Source: Pseudomonadota bacterium
GTDB taxonomy: Bacteria > Pseudomonadota > Gammaproteobacteria > Steroidobacterales > Steroidobacteraceae
NCBI GenBank assembly: GCA_025360865.1
Contig: JANYBG010000216.1
Location: forward strand, 1 to 34,919
Direction of reading: 5' to 3'
Length of the DNA stretch: 34,919 nt
Each line of letters opens with the position of its first letter. Position 1 is the stretch's first letter. Position numbers and translations under genes: made by a program. Below the pieces are notes generated by a model, which was given only the letters and a program-made list of their open reading frames with translations, had not been told where the DNA came from and made no database searches. Positions 1 through 7,974 of this stretch are shown here, one piece after another.

Positions 1-1227
1 CTGGCGGATGGGATCGTCATCACGCCCTCCCACAATCCGCCCGAGGACGGCGGCTTCAAGTACAACCCGGCTAATGGGGGACCCGCGGATACCGAGATCA
101 CCAGGGCAGTCGAGACCCGCGCCAACGAACTCCTCGCCGCGGGCCTCCAGGGCGTGAAGCGGATCCCGCTCGCCCGGGCCCTGGCCGCGGCGACCACCCA
201 TCGCCATGACTTCCTGGGTAACTACGTCGCGGACCTCGAGTCGGTGCTCGATTTCGGGGTCATTCGTGGCGCGGGACTGCGCATGGGCGTGGACCCGCTC
301 GGTGGCGCGGGCGTGCACTACTGGCCGCGCATCGCCGAGCGCTACCAGCTCAACCTCACCATCACGAATGACGCGGTGGACCCGACGTTCCGCTTCATGA
401 CGCGGGACTGGGACGGCCGCATCCGCATGGACCCGTCCTCCCCGGATGCGATGCGGTCGCTCATCGCCCTCAAGGACAAGTTCGACATCACCTTCGCCTG
501 CGATACCGACCACGACCGTCACGGCATCGCGACGCACGCCGGACTCATGCCCCCGAACCACTACCTCAGCGTCGTTGTGCACTACCTGCTGCAGAATCGA
601 CCCGCCTGGAACCCGCGGGCCGCCGTCGGCAAGACCGTCGTCACGACACAGATGCTCGACCGCGTGGCCGCCAGGCTCGGCCACGGTGTCTATGAGGTGC
701 CGGTGGGGTTCAAGTGGTTCGTGGCGGGCCTGTTGGATGGCTCGCTGTGCTTTGGCGGGGAGGAAAGCGCGGGGGCTTCCTTCCCGCGCCGGGATGGCCG
801 GGTGTGGACCACGGACAAGGACGGCATTGTTCCGGCGCTGCTGTCGGCTGAGATCACCGCGCGCCTGGGACGGGATCCCGGGGTCATCTATCAGCAGCTG
901 TGCGCGGAACTGGGCGAGCCGTTGGCGGATCGCATCGAGGCCCCGGTGAACGCGGCGCAGAAGAAAAAGCTCGCGGCGCTCTCGGCGCGGGAGGTGACTT
1001 CCACGCGGCTTGCTGGCGAGAAGATCGTCACGATACTGACCGAGGCCCCGGGCAACGGCGCCGCCATCGGGGGACTCAAGGTCATCGGCGAGAACGGCTG
1101 GTTCGCCGCGCGTCCCTCGGGGACCGAGGACATCTACAAGATCTACGCGGAGACGTTTCGCGGCGAGGAGCAGCTGCGACGCACGCTCGCGGAGGCGCAG
1201 GACATCGTCAACCAGGCGATCGCCTAG
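1..1227 (+). CDS. pgm: Phosphoglucomutase (alpha-D-glucose-specific), 5' end outside the window
   Basis: It interconverts glucose 1-phosphate and glucose 6-phosphate in the cytosol, linking glycogen and cell-wall sugar metabolism to glycolysis. The open frame runs from base 1 to the TAG at 1225-1227 (408 residues visible). The family enzyme is about 546 residues, so roughly the first 140 are missing. Visible signatures, in order, are the phosphoserine loop TPSHNP (serine codon 28-30), the metal-binding DxDxDR (seen as DTDHDR, near base 510), the sugar-binding GEESAG (near base 760) and the phosphate-binding RPSGTED near the C-terminus. These match the E. coli Pgm type rather than phosphomannomutases, especially the long PPEDGGFKYNP stretch after the active serine. 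Nothing looks damaged. The first in-frame ATG in the window (154) is internal and is not the start. Confidence 0.95.
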   Translation: MADGIVITPSHNPPEDGGFKYNPANGGPADTEITRAVETRANELLAAGLQGVKRIPLARALAAATTHRHDFLGNYVADLESVLDFGVIRGAGLRMGVDPLGGAGVHYWPRIAERYQLNLTITNDAVDPTFRFMTRDWDGRIRMDPSSPDAMRSLIALKDKFDITFACDTDHDRHGIATHAGLMPPNHYLSVVVHYLLQNRPAWNPRAAVGKTVVTTQMLDRVAARLGHGVYEVPVGFKWFVAGLLDGSLCFGGEESAGASFPRRDGRVWTTDKDGIVPALLSAEITARLGRDPGVIYQQLCAELGEPLADRIEAPVNAAQKKKLAALSAREVTSTRLAGEKIVTILTEAPGNGAAIGGLKVIGENGWFAARPSGTEDIYKIYAETFRGEEQLRRTLAEAQDIVNQAIA

Positions 1228-1369
1228 CGTGAACGGGCAGGGGCGACTGGCCGGTCCGCCCGCGGCGCCTGAGACCGGCTTCTCAACATAGCAGTTGCGG
1301 CGCGGGTGGGTTTACGTCCACCCTCGTGACTGGCCCCGCCGACCAACCACCGTTTATGAATGCTCTCGG

Positions 1370-2671
1370 ATGACGACGTTGCGATTCCTGTGTGCCCTGA
1401 CCCTGCTCGCTTCCGCCACGTGCGCGCACGCGGCCGAGCCTCCCGCCACCGGCCTCGCCGACTCCGCGGCGTTGCGCGCCACGGTCTACGGTCCGTCCCC
1501 GCTGGACATCGCGCCGCTGCCGGCGAAAGTTCCACTCAAGGAAATCAACATCGCCCTGCCGTGGGCGCGGCCGCTGCCGGGTGTGCTGTGGTTCGACCGG
1601 CGGCTGCGGGTGTGGCTCTCCCTCCAGGACAAGCCCGCTCCGCTGGTCATCGTCATCGCCGGCACCGGCAGTGATGGCAACTCCACGTCCCAGTCGCGAC
1701 TGCGCGCCATCCTCTACGGGGCCGGTTACCACGTGCTGACCATGCCCTCACCGAGCTTCCCGCGCTTCATCGCCGCGGCCTCCAGCACGGGGGTGGCGGG
1801 GGATCTGATGCAGGACGGACGCGACCTCTACGCCGCCGCCCAGGCGATCCTCGCGCACCTGCCCCGCCACGCGCTCGTCACCGACGTGCACATCATGGGC
1901 TATTCCCTGGGCGGGGCGAACGCTGCGATCGTGAAGTCGCTCGATGCCACTGAACACCACCTGAACATACATCGCGCGGTGATGATCAACCCGCCGGTGA
2001 GCCTGTTCTCCTCCATGGACCGACTCGACCGCTTATTCGCCCAGAATATCGGACCCGGTGAGGAGGGCATCGAGCAGCTCTACCGGCGCCTCTACACGCG
2101 CCTGGCGAACTACTACCGAGCCAGCGAGCAGATGCACGTGGAGACGACTGACATGTTCGCGGCCATCGCCGCGGTGCTGCGGACGGATGCGGATTTCTCC
2201 GCCGCGGTCGCGCTCACCTTCCGGCTGGACCTCATGAACATGTTTTATGAGGGCGATCTCTACGCGGGCACCGGGGTGATCCTCGACCCCAGGCACCCGC
2301 CGACCGCCAGCGACTCAACGGACCAGATCGGCCAGGAGCTGCGCACCCGCTCCTTCGCCGAGTACGTCGACAAGGTGTTCGTGCCGTACTACCTCGCGCA
2401 TCGTCCCGGGGCGACTCGCGATTCCCTCATCGCCGAGAACCGGCTGGGAATCATCGAGCCGGTCCTACGCGGCGATGCGGACTACTACGCGCTGACCAAC
2501 GCGGATGACCTCATCCTGGATGCCGACGAGCTCGCCTGGCTGCGCGCCACCTTAGGGGACCGCATCAAGGTCTACGCCCATGGGGGGCACCTCGGCAACC
2601 TGGGTGAGCGCGATCAGGCGGCCGACATGCTCAGCATGCTCGCCGGTAGCTGGCACGGTGCGCCGCGGTGA
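1370..2671 (+). CDS. Exported alpha/beta hydrolase, first gene of the mlaA operon
   Basis: A predicted periplasmic serine hydrolase of 433 residues. I start it at ATG 1370 because that gives a clean signal peptide (MTTLRFLCALTLL, ending near AHA); the open frame extends upstream to 1295 without signal-like residues. The nucleophile elbow GYSLGG puts the catalytic serine at residue 179. The histidine is probably H407 in GGHLGN, with an acid among the preceding DDLILD residues. The substrate is not readable from sequence: a lipid esterase, lipase or thioesterase activity would fit the fold. The stop overlaps the next start in GTGA (2668-2671), so it is translationally coupled to the MlaA homologue. 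This suggests, without proving, a role in envelope lipid turnover. Confidence 0.82.
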   Translation: MTTLRFLCALTLLASATCAHAAEPPATGLADSAALRATVYGPSPLDIAPLPAKVPLKEINIALPWARPLPGVLWFDRRLRVWLSLQDKPAPLVIVIAGTGSDGNSTSQSRLRAILYGAGYHVLTMPSPSFPRFIAAASSTGVAGDLMQDGRDLYAAAQAILAHLPRHALVTDVHIMGYSLGGANAAIVKSLDATEHHLNIHRAVMINPPVSLFSSMDRLDRLFAQNIGPGEEGIEQLYRRLYTRLANYYRASEQMHVETTDMFAAIAAVLRTDADFSAAVALTFRLDLMNMFYEGDLYAGTGVILDPRHPPTASDSTDQIGQELRTRSFAEYVDKVFVPYYLAHRPGATRDSLIAENRLGIIEPVLRGDADYYALTNADDLILDADELAWLRATLGDRIKVYAHGGHLGNLGERDQAADMLSMLAGSWHGAPR

Positions 2672-3561
2672 GCTTCGCGCGCGCACGCGCGCTGGCCGCG
2701 GTGGTGATCGCGTTGCCGCTGGCCGGAGGATGCGCTTCGGGTGACTTCGCCGTGCGCACCGATCCTTCCCAGACCCCCGCGGCCGACAACGCCGCGGCGA
2801 TCGAGCGCATGCGGCAGTCGCAGGCGCTGCGCGCGGGGACTCCGGCCGCGACCGCCGACCCGTCGCCGCTCGGGCCGCCGGTCACCGCGGCCGACGTGCC
2901 GTCCATGCGAACCTACGACCCATGGGAGCGGATGAACCGGTTCACTTACCGGTTCAATGCCCGCTTCGATGAGGCGATCTTCCTGCCGGTGGCCAACGGT
3001 TACGGGCGCCTGCCGACACCGGTGCGCTCGGGCGTGCACAACGTCCTCTCCAACCTCACCGAGGTGCTGAGCACGGTCAACTACGTCGCGCAGCTGCGCC
3101 CCGCCCAGGGGCTGCGCAGCCTCGAGCGGTTCGTGATCAACAGCACCATTGGCATCGGCGGCCTGTTCGACGTCGCGACCCGGTTCAAGATCCCGCAGGC
3201 CCGCACCGGCTTCGGCCCGACGCTGGCGCGCTGGGGCGTACACCCCGGGCCTTATCTCGTGCTGCCGCTGCTCGGGCCGTACACGCTGCGCGATGGCCTG
3301 GGGTTCGTCGCCGACTTCGGCACCGCCTACGGCATCAACTTCCCGCCCGTGTACCGGGGTACGATCAGCTGGTTCTTGACGCCCGTCGCGATGGTCGATG
3401 TGCGCTCGAATACCGACTTCCGCTACTACGGCACGGCCTCGGTGTTCGAGTACGACGACGTGCGCTTCCTCTACGTCCGCAAGACCCTCATCGAGGACGA
3501 CGCGATCCGGCTGTGGCACCGCAGTCCGCCCAGGGACTCGAAGGCGGAAGCGGGTAAGTGA
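2668..3561 (+). CDS. mlaA: MlaA (VacJ) family outer-membrane lipoprotein
   Basis: MlaA removes phospholipids from the outer leaflet of the outer membrane and hands them to periplasmic MlaC for return to the inner membrane. This 297-residue protein has a short signal peptide ending in LAGGC, so Cys22 is the likely lipidated residue. The box is slightly off consensus, with Ala at -3. The family signature DPWERMNR lies at 84-91, followed by VINSTIGIGGLFDVA and the GPYLVLPLLGP stretch of the MlaA domain. A roughly 60-residue Ala/Pro-rich linker separates the lipid anchor from the domain. The start is GTG 2668, overlapping the hydrolase stop; its own stop overlaps the next GTG. The mlaFEDCB transport genes are not in the window. 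Confidence 0.93.
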   Translation: MSFARARALAAVVIALPLAGGCASGDFAVRTDPSQTPAADNAAAIERMRQSQALRAGTPAATADPSPLGPPVTAADVPSMRTYDPWERMNRFTYRFNARFDEAIFLPVANGYGRLPTPVRSGVHNVLSNLTEVLSTVNYVAQLRPAQGLRSLERFVINSTIGIGGLFDVATRFKIPQARTGFGPTLARWGVHPGPYLVLPLLGPYTLRDGLGFVADFGTAYGINFPPVYRGTISWFLTPVAMVDVRSNTDFRYYGTASVFEYDDVRFLYVRKTLIEDDAIRLWHRSPPRDSKAEAGK

Positions 3562-4550
3562 GCTTCCTTGGGCTTTGCGCCGCGAGCGTTGTCATGCTCG
3601 CCCTGGCGGCATGGGCATCCGCGGCGCTTTGGTTCCAGGGCCCGGGTGGCGCCCTGGCGCGCGGGCTCCTCATTGGCCTGTGGTCGATATTCAGCCTGGT
3701 CACGATCGCGGGCCTCTGGTCCGGCCACGCCCGATCCGCGCTGCTGGGGTTCGCGCTCGCGTTTGGCGCGCTCCAGCTGTGGTGGCACACGCTTAAGCCC
3801 TCCAACGCGCGCGCCTGGGCGGATGAACTCGCGCACGCGGCCCATGGGGAGCTCGCGGGTGACGCGGTGACGCTGCACAACGTGCGCAATTTCCAGTGGC
3901 GCAGCCCCACCGATTACACCGCGCGCTGGGAAACGCGCCGCTACGACCTGCGTCAGCTGCGATCTCTTGACATGGTCACCTCCTACTGGGGCAGCCGCGC
4001 CATCGCGCACCTGCTGTTCTCGTTCGGCTTCGGCGACGGCGAGCACATCGTGTTCTCGGTCGAGATCCGGCGCGAGCGCGCCGAGAAATTCAACGAGCTG
4101 GGCGGGTTCTTCAAGCAATTCGAGCTGAGCGTGATCGCCGCCGATGAACGCGATGTCATCGCGTTGCGCACCAACGTGCGGGGTGAGGATGACTACCTGT
4201 ACCGCCTGCGCCTGCGTCCCGCTGACATCCGCTCGTTGTTCCTGGCGTATGTCGAGCAGACGAACGAGCTGGTGCGAACGCCGCGCTTCTACAACACCGT
4301 GACGGTGAACTGCACGACGCTCGTCTACCGGATGCTCCGGCACATTGTCGGCGCACTGCCACTGAGCTACCGCGTGCTCCTTTCAGGCTACCTGCCCGCC
4401 TACGTCTACGCGCTCGGCGGCCTGGACGGGCGTTACACGCTCGCGGAATTACGCGCGCTGGGCAGGATCACCGAACGGGCGAGGCGATCCGGCGATGGCG
4501 CGAGCTTCTCGGCCGACATCCGCGCCGGCATCCCGGAACTGGAAGGCTAA
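3558..4550 (+). CDS. DUF4105 (Lnb N-terminal-like) membrane protein
   Basis: A 330-residue protein with three hydrophobic segments in the first 80 residues (about 5-27, 33-55 and 58-75), then a soluble domain of the DUF4105 type. The soluble part shows the features I associate with this family: the W-R-x-P-T-D-Y region near residue 115, YWGSRAIAHLLFSFGF, and TVNCTTLVYRML with a conserved cysteine near residue 255. Family members resemble the N-terminal domain of lacto-N-biosidase; their biochemical role is not established. It starts at GTG 3558 in a GTGA overlap with mlaA and is the last gene of the three-gene operon. Co-transcription with mlaA and a hydrolase suggests an envelope lipid role; this is inference. 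Confidence 0.82.
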   Translation: MSFLGLCAASVVMLALAAWASAALWFQGPGGALARGLLIGLWSIFSLVTIAGLWSGHARSALLGFALAFGALQLWWHTLKPSNARAWADELAHAAHGELAGDAVTLHNVRNFQWRSPTDYTARWETRRYDLRQLRSLDMVTSYWGSRAIAHLLFSFGFGDGEHIVFSVEIRRERAEKFNELGGFFKQFELSVIAADERDVIALRTNVRGEDDYLYRLRLRPADIRSLFLAYVEQTNELVRTPRFYNTVTVNCTTLVYRMLRHIVGALPLSYRVLLSGYLPAYVYALGGLDGRYTLAELRALGRITERARRSGDGASFSADIRAGIPELEG

Positions 4551-4866
4551 CGCTCGAACACGAGCAGGATGGAGGGGGCCGGGCGAGCGGCTTCCCGGCG
4601 GCATCCTTCAGCGTTGCCCGAGCGAAGGCCGCGCGACGGGCGAAACTCAAGAGCCGTCCCTCGCAACGCACCATCCGGTGGCCGCGGTGATGGGGCGGTG
4701 ATAGGCCACCGTCAGATCCGGCCGTCGCCCCATACCCTTCGCGCACGGCCTCAAGCATGCGACGAAGCCAACTGGGGCGCCTGCGCATGCGCTATCCTTC
4801 GACCTGTACTGGGACGGGTGACCCGGTGCGACCCACGACCGACAAACACACGCCCGGGAGTCGCGG
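4551..4866. other. Intergenic region before the glutathione peroxidase gene
   Basis: No convincing gene lies in this 316-base stretch. Short open frames on both strands have Arg/Pro/Ser-rich compositions typical of chance frames in GC-rich DNA. A 10-base palindrome GCGCATGCGC lies at 4783-4792, followed directly by TATCCT (near 4793-4798), which could be a -10 element for the peroxidase gene. I see no good -35 partner, so the promoter is only a suggestion. Confidence 0.4.
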
Positions 4867-5352
4867 ATGAGCAGCTTGCGGGAAGTGCAGGTCAAGACCA
4901 TCACCGGTGAGACCACCGCGCTGTCCGCCTATGCGGGCAAGGCGTTGCTGATCGTCAATGTCGCGAGCAAGTGCGGATTCACCCCGCAGTACACAGGTCT
5001 CGAGGCGCTGTTCCGCAAGTACAAGGACCGTGGCTTCGAGGTGCTGGGATTCCCGTGCGACCAGTTCGGTCACCAGGAGCCGGGCAACGAGGCGCAGATC
5101 AGCGACTTCTGCTCGAGCACCTACGATGTGACCTTCCCGATGTTCGCGAAGATCGAGGTCAATGGGCCCAATACCCATCCGCTGTACCAGAATCTCAAGA
5201 AGGCCGCGCCCGGGATCTTCGGCACCGAGAAGATCAAGTGGAACTTCACGAAGTTCCTGGTGGACCCGAAGGGGAATGTCGTGGCGCGATATGCCCCCAC
5301 CGGCAAGCCCGCGGGCCTCGCGGGCGATATCGAGGCGGTGCTGCCGGCCTGA
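4867..5352 (+). CDS. Glutathione peroxidase family (Cys-type, BtuE-like)
   Basis: A 161-residue thiol peroxidase that reduces hydrogen peroxide and lipid hydroperoxides, probably in the cytosol since no signal peptide is seen. The peroxidatic residue is Cys36 in NVASKCGFTPQY; the codon is TGC, so it is a cysteine and not a selenocysteine enzyme. GFPCDQFGHQEPG supplies the tetrad glutamine (Q66) and KWNFTKFL supplies the tryptophan and asparagine. Cys64 and the cysteine in DFCSSTYDV are further thiols, one of which may act as resolving cysteine. Many bacterial homologues use thioredoxin instead of glutathione. The length is normal for the family. It ends 40 bases before the start of the downstream metallopeptidase, so the two may be co-transcribed. 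Confidence 0.93.
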   Translation: MSSLREVQVKTITGETTALSAYAGKALLIVNVASKCGFTPQYTGLEALFRKYKDRGFEVLGFPCDQFGHQEPGNEAQISDFCSSTYDVTFPMFAKIEVNGPNTHPLYQNLKKAAPGIFGTEKIKWNFTKFLVDPKGNVVARYAPTGKPAGLAGDIEAVLPA

Positions 5353-5392
5353 GACCCACGCAGGTGCGCTGCCCGACAAACACCGCGCCGCC

Positions 5393-7102
5393 GTGACGCC
5401 GCGGGTTCAACGACTGCCGCTGTGGGCGCTGCTCGGGGCCGCCGTCCTTCCCGCGGCGAGCGCGGCGACCGCGGCGGACCTGGCGCGTCTTGAGAACACC
5501 TACGCTGACTTCAATGATGCGCTGGGCGCGGTCTCGCTGATCGATTCGGATCCGGCGCGTTACCAGGCTCAGGGCTACGATGGCAGGAGCCGGGCCCAGT
5601 GGCTGGAACTGTACGCCGGGGACCGCTCGCAGCTGGTGGAAGAGCTACCTGCCGTTACCACCAGCGGACTTTCCGCGCAGGATGTCCGCGCCACGCAGCT
5701 CATGCGTTCGGCGGTCGCGGATTCCGCGCTGACACCTCAGTCGCTCGCACCCGTCGGTCACTGTGTCGACTCACGCGGTCGGGAGTTGCCGCTGCCGGAT
5801 CTGCAGGCGGCCCTGTACGCCTGCTTCGCGGAACTGGCGAACGATCTTAAGTTCGAGAACCGATCTGTCACGCGCGTGGCCGCGTTCGAGATGCTCACGC
5901 ACGTGCCGGAAGGAGCGCGGCGCAAGGCGCTGTTCATGGCCTTCCTGCCCCTGTGGCAGGCGCTCAACGCGGATGGCGCGCCGGGCAGCCCGTACCGCCG
6001 GATGATCCGGATGGCGGCCGCGGCGTCGAAGACCAGGGAATCGCCGATCGATGCCGCGGCGCGCACCGTCGGCATCTCCCCCGCGGAGGCCGAGCGCTGG
6101 CTGGAACGCATCCTCGACACCTGGCGCCAGGTGAGCGGTGATGCGGAGCTTGAGCCCTGGGACTATCGGTTCCAGGGGGGCGTCGCGGACCGGGCACTGG
6201 GCGATGCCGCGCCGCGCGCGCGATTGCAGGCGCTAAACCAGCGGTACTACCAGGACCTCGGGCTGGATCTGGCCGCGAGCGGGGTGATCTACGACCTGGA
6301 TCCTCGCGAGGGCAAGGCGCCGCTGGCGTACACCGACTTCGTGCGCCGTGGCCGGATGGAGGAGGGCGCGTGGCGGCCCACCCGCGTGCGCGTCCTGGCG
6401 AGCTATGAGCGCGGTGGCCTCGGACCCCTGAATGAACTGGTGCACGAGAACGGACACGCCGCGCACATGCTCGCGCTGCGCACACGTCCGGCCTTCATGG
6501 ACCTGGGCGAGGCCATCTTCTACGAAGCCTTCGCGGACGTGCCGGCGTGGAACGTATACGAGCCCGCCTGGCAGCGGCGCTACCTGGGACGAAGCGCGCC
6601 CATGAGCGCCTCCCTCCGAGGGCTGTTCTCCGGCGTGATGCTCGATGTGGCGTGGGCGCTGTTCGACCTGCGCATGCTGCGCCAGCCGGATGCCGATCCG
6701 AACCTCGTATGGACCGACATCACCCACCGGTACCTGCACGTGAAGCCGCATCCAGAGCTGGCGTGGTGGGCCGTGCGCGTGCAGCTCGTCGCGAAGCCCG
6801 GCTACATGCTCAACTATGGGCTGGGCGCGGTCATCACCGCGGATATCCGCGAGCGCATCGCCCAGGGACTCGGGTCGTTCGAGGCGGGCAACCCGCGCTG
6901 GTACGCCTGGATATCGCGGCGGCTGCTCAGCACCGGCGAGACGCACGAAACCGCGGGGTTGCTGCGCGAGTTCCTCGGCCGGCCGGTCTCACCGGATGCG
7001 CTGCTGGCGGCGCTGGGTCGTGTCGCCGTGAGACGCTCCGTCCCCGCGCGCCTCCACCGCTCGAGCATGGAACCAGGTCGCGGCGGACCGTTAGTTCGGT
7101 GA
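5393..7102 (+). CDS. Exported M3-like zinc metallopeptidase
   Basis: A predicted 569-residue secreted or periplasmic oligopeptidase. I choose GTG 5393 because it opens directly onto a signal peptide (hydrophobic WALLGAAVLPAASA, cleavage near residue 24). The open frame extends further upstream, but only across the peroxidase gene in another frame. The zinc motif is HENGH at 351-355 in NELVHENGHAAHM, and EAIFYEAFADV about 25 residues later supplies the likely third ligand glutamate. The helical N-terminal half and the region YMLNYGLGAVI after the active site fit the M3/M2-like clan MA fold. The substrate is unknown. The last 20 residues (after about residue 545) are Arg-rich and look like read-through into non-coding DNA, so the original C-terminus may have been shorter. 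Confidence 0.82.
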   Translation: MTPRVQRLPLWALLGAAVLPAASAATAADLARLENTYADFNDALGAVSLIDSDPARYQAQGYDGRSRAQWLELYAGDRSQLVEELPAVTTSGLSAQDVRATQLMRSAVADSALTPQSLAPVGHCVDSRGRELPLPDLQAALYACFAELANDLKFENRSVTRVAAFEMLTHVPEGARRKALFMAFLPLWQALNADGAPGSPYRRMIRMAAAASKTRESPIDAAARTVGISPAEAERWLERILDTWRQVSGDAELEPWDYRFQGGVADRALGDAAPRARLQALNQRYYQDLGLDLAASGVIYDLDPREGKAPLAYTDFVRRGRMEEGAWRPTRVRVLASYERGGLGPLNELVHENGHAAHMLALRTRPAFMDLGEAIFYEAFADVPAWNVYEPAWQRRYLGRSAPMSASLRGLFSGVMLDVAWALFDLRMLRQPDADPNLVWTDITHRYLHVKPHPELAWWAVRVQLVAKPGYMLNYGLGAVITADIRERIAQGLGSFEAGNPRWYAWISRRLLSTGETHETAGLLREFLGRPVSPDALLAALGRVAVRRSVPARLHRSSMEPGRGGPLVR

Positions 7103-7104
7103 TC

Positions 7105-7320
7105 TTCGGAAATCGCGCGACGGCCGCGGCGATGTCAGCCTGCCTCTCGGCGGTCTGCCCCTTGCGCAGGCGCGCGAGACCCGGCCCGTAGCGCGACCAG
7201 GCGTTCTTGGGAGTGCTGGCAAGCGAGGCGTAGTCGGCGATGGCCTTGTCGTAGTCGGCCAGGCGCAGGTACACGTATCCGCGGCTGTCAAGATAAGCTG
7301 CGGTGTTGCGCGCATCCGTC
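7105..7320 (-). pseudogene. Remnant of a TPR protein (C-terminal fragment)
   Basis: Read on the minus strand, about 65 codons spell a clear TPR end: an LDSRGYVYLRL helix, DYDKAIADYASL, KNAWSRYGPGLARLRKGQ, and an ADIAAA tail ending with PKITEL. In intact relatives of this type the protein stops a few residues later and has several repeats upstream. Here no start codon, signal peptide or earlier repeats can be read, and the frame runs on through Arg/Pro-rich nonsense into the 3' end of the metallopeptidase gene. The surrounding open frame (6927-7841) is therefore not a gene. It is best explained as a decayed gene fragment. Confidence 0.6.
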
Positions 7321-7974
7321 CGGTTGATCTTGGCGTGCACGGTGGGCGAGGTGCGGGACATCGTGACCGGCGGCTCCGCCAGACGCCCGATGTTCACGGG
7401 GCGGCCTTCAGCACCTGCGAACAGGAAGGGAGTCCGAGGCACAGCCCCCAACCGCGGCCGGCGGACCCCGCGGCACCGCCTGACGGCCAACCGCGGTGGC
7501 GAGCCTGTACGCGGTCGGGGACGGCGGAACCTGACATCCGTGCTGCTCCGGGCACAACCTGAGCTGAAACCATACCATTGGATCCGGCCGCCGAGATCAG
7601 GGGAAATTCTGGAAGCGCTACCGTTCCGTTCGACAGGGCGCCTCACCGAGCGGATCGCCAACGCCAAGCGCGATGGACCCGAGCAACAGCCTCGGCCGGT
7701 AGCCGTCCCCGCGCCTCCGCGGTCGTGAACGCGCCCCCCTCCGCGTAACCGGCACCCTTCTTTATAGGGAAGGCGGCTCACGCCCTCGGGGAGCTGGAAG
7801 CTGAGGCAGGTATAGCCCGTCCGTGGGTATCGGACGGTCATTCGGGCGCGTCTTTTGGCTCAGCCCCAAGCTTCGCCGGCCGGCGGGAACGTAGCACCCG
7901 AGTTCGCCTTCTGCATCCGCGGTTGACGCCTGCCCGTATGCCCCTTTGTTAACAACCACACCGGGGAAAAGCCC
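7321..7974. other. Long non-coding region upstream of the DUF4331 operon
   Basis: No intact gene is supported here; the open frames are Arg/Pro/Gly-rich chance frames. A hairpin with a perfect 7-base stem (CCGTCCG at 7817-7823, CGGACGG at 7831-7837, 7-base loop) is present without a T run. A perfect 10-base palindrome TTGTTAACAA lies at 7946-7955, 19 bases before the DUF4331 start, and TTGACG at 7923-7928 could be a -35 element. The palindrome would overlap the -10 region, so it is a candidate operator. GGGG at 7963-7966 is the likely ribosome binding site. Confidence 0.4.

Noticed and set aside
4468-4788. A 106-codon minus-strand gene after the DUF4105 gene
   Set aside because: It overlaps the DUF4105 3' end, is Arg/Ser/Pro-rich and shows no recognisable motif.
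4975-4977. Selenocysteine in the glutathione peroxidase
   Set aside because: The active-site codon in ASKCGF is TGC, an ordinary cysteine codon, and no TGA is read through.
6927-7841. A complete 304-residue minus-strand gene
   Set aside because: Only about 65 codons resemble a TPR protein; the rest is Arg/Pro-rich and overlaps the metallopeptidase gene.
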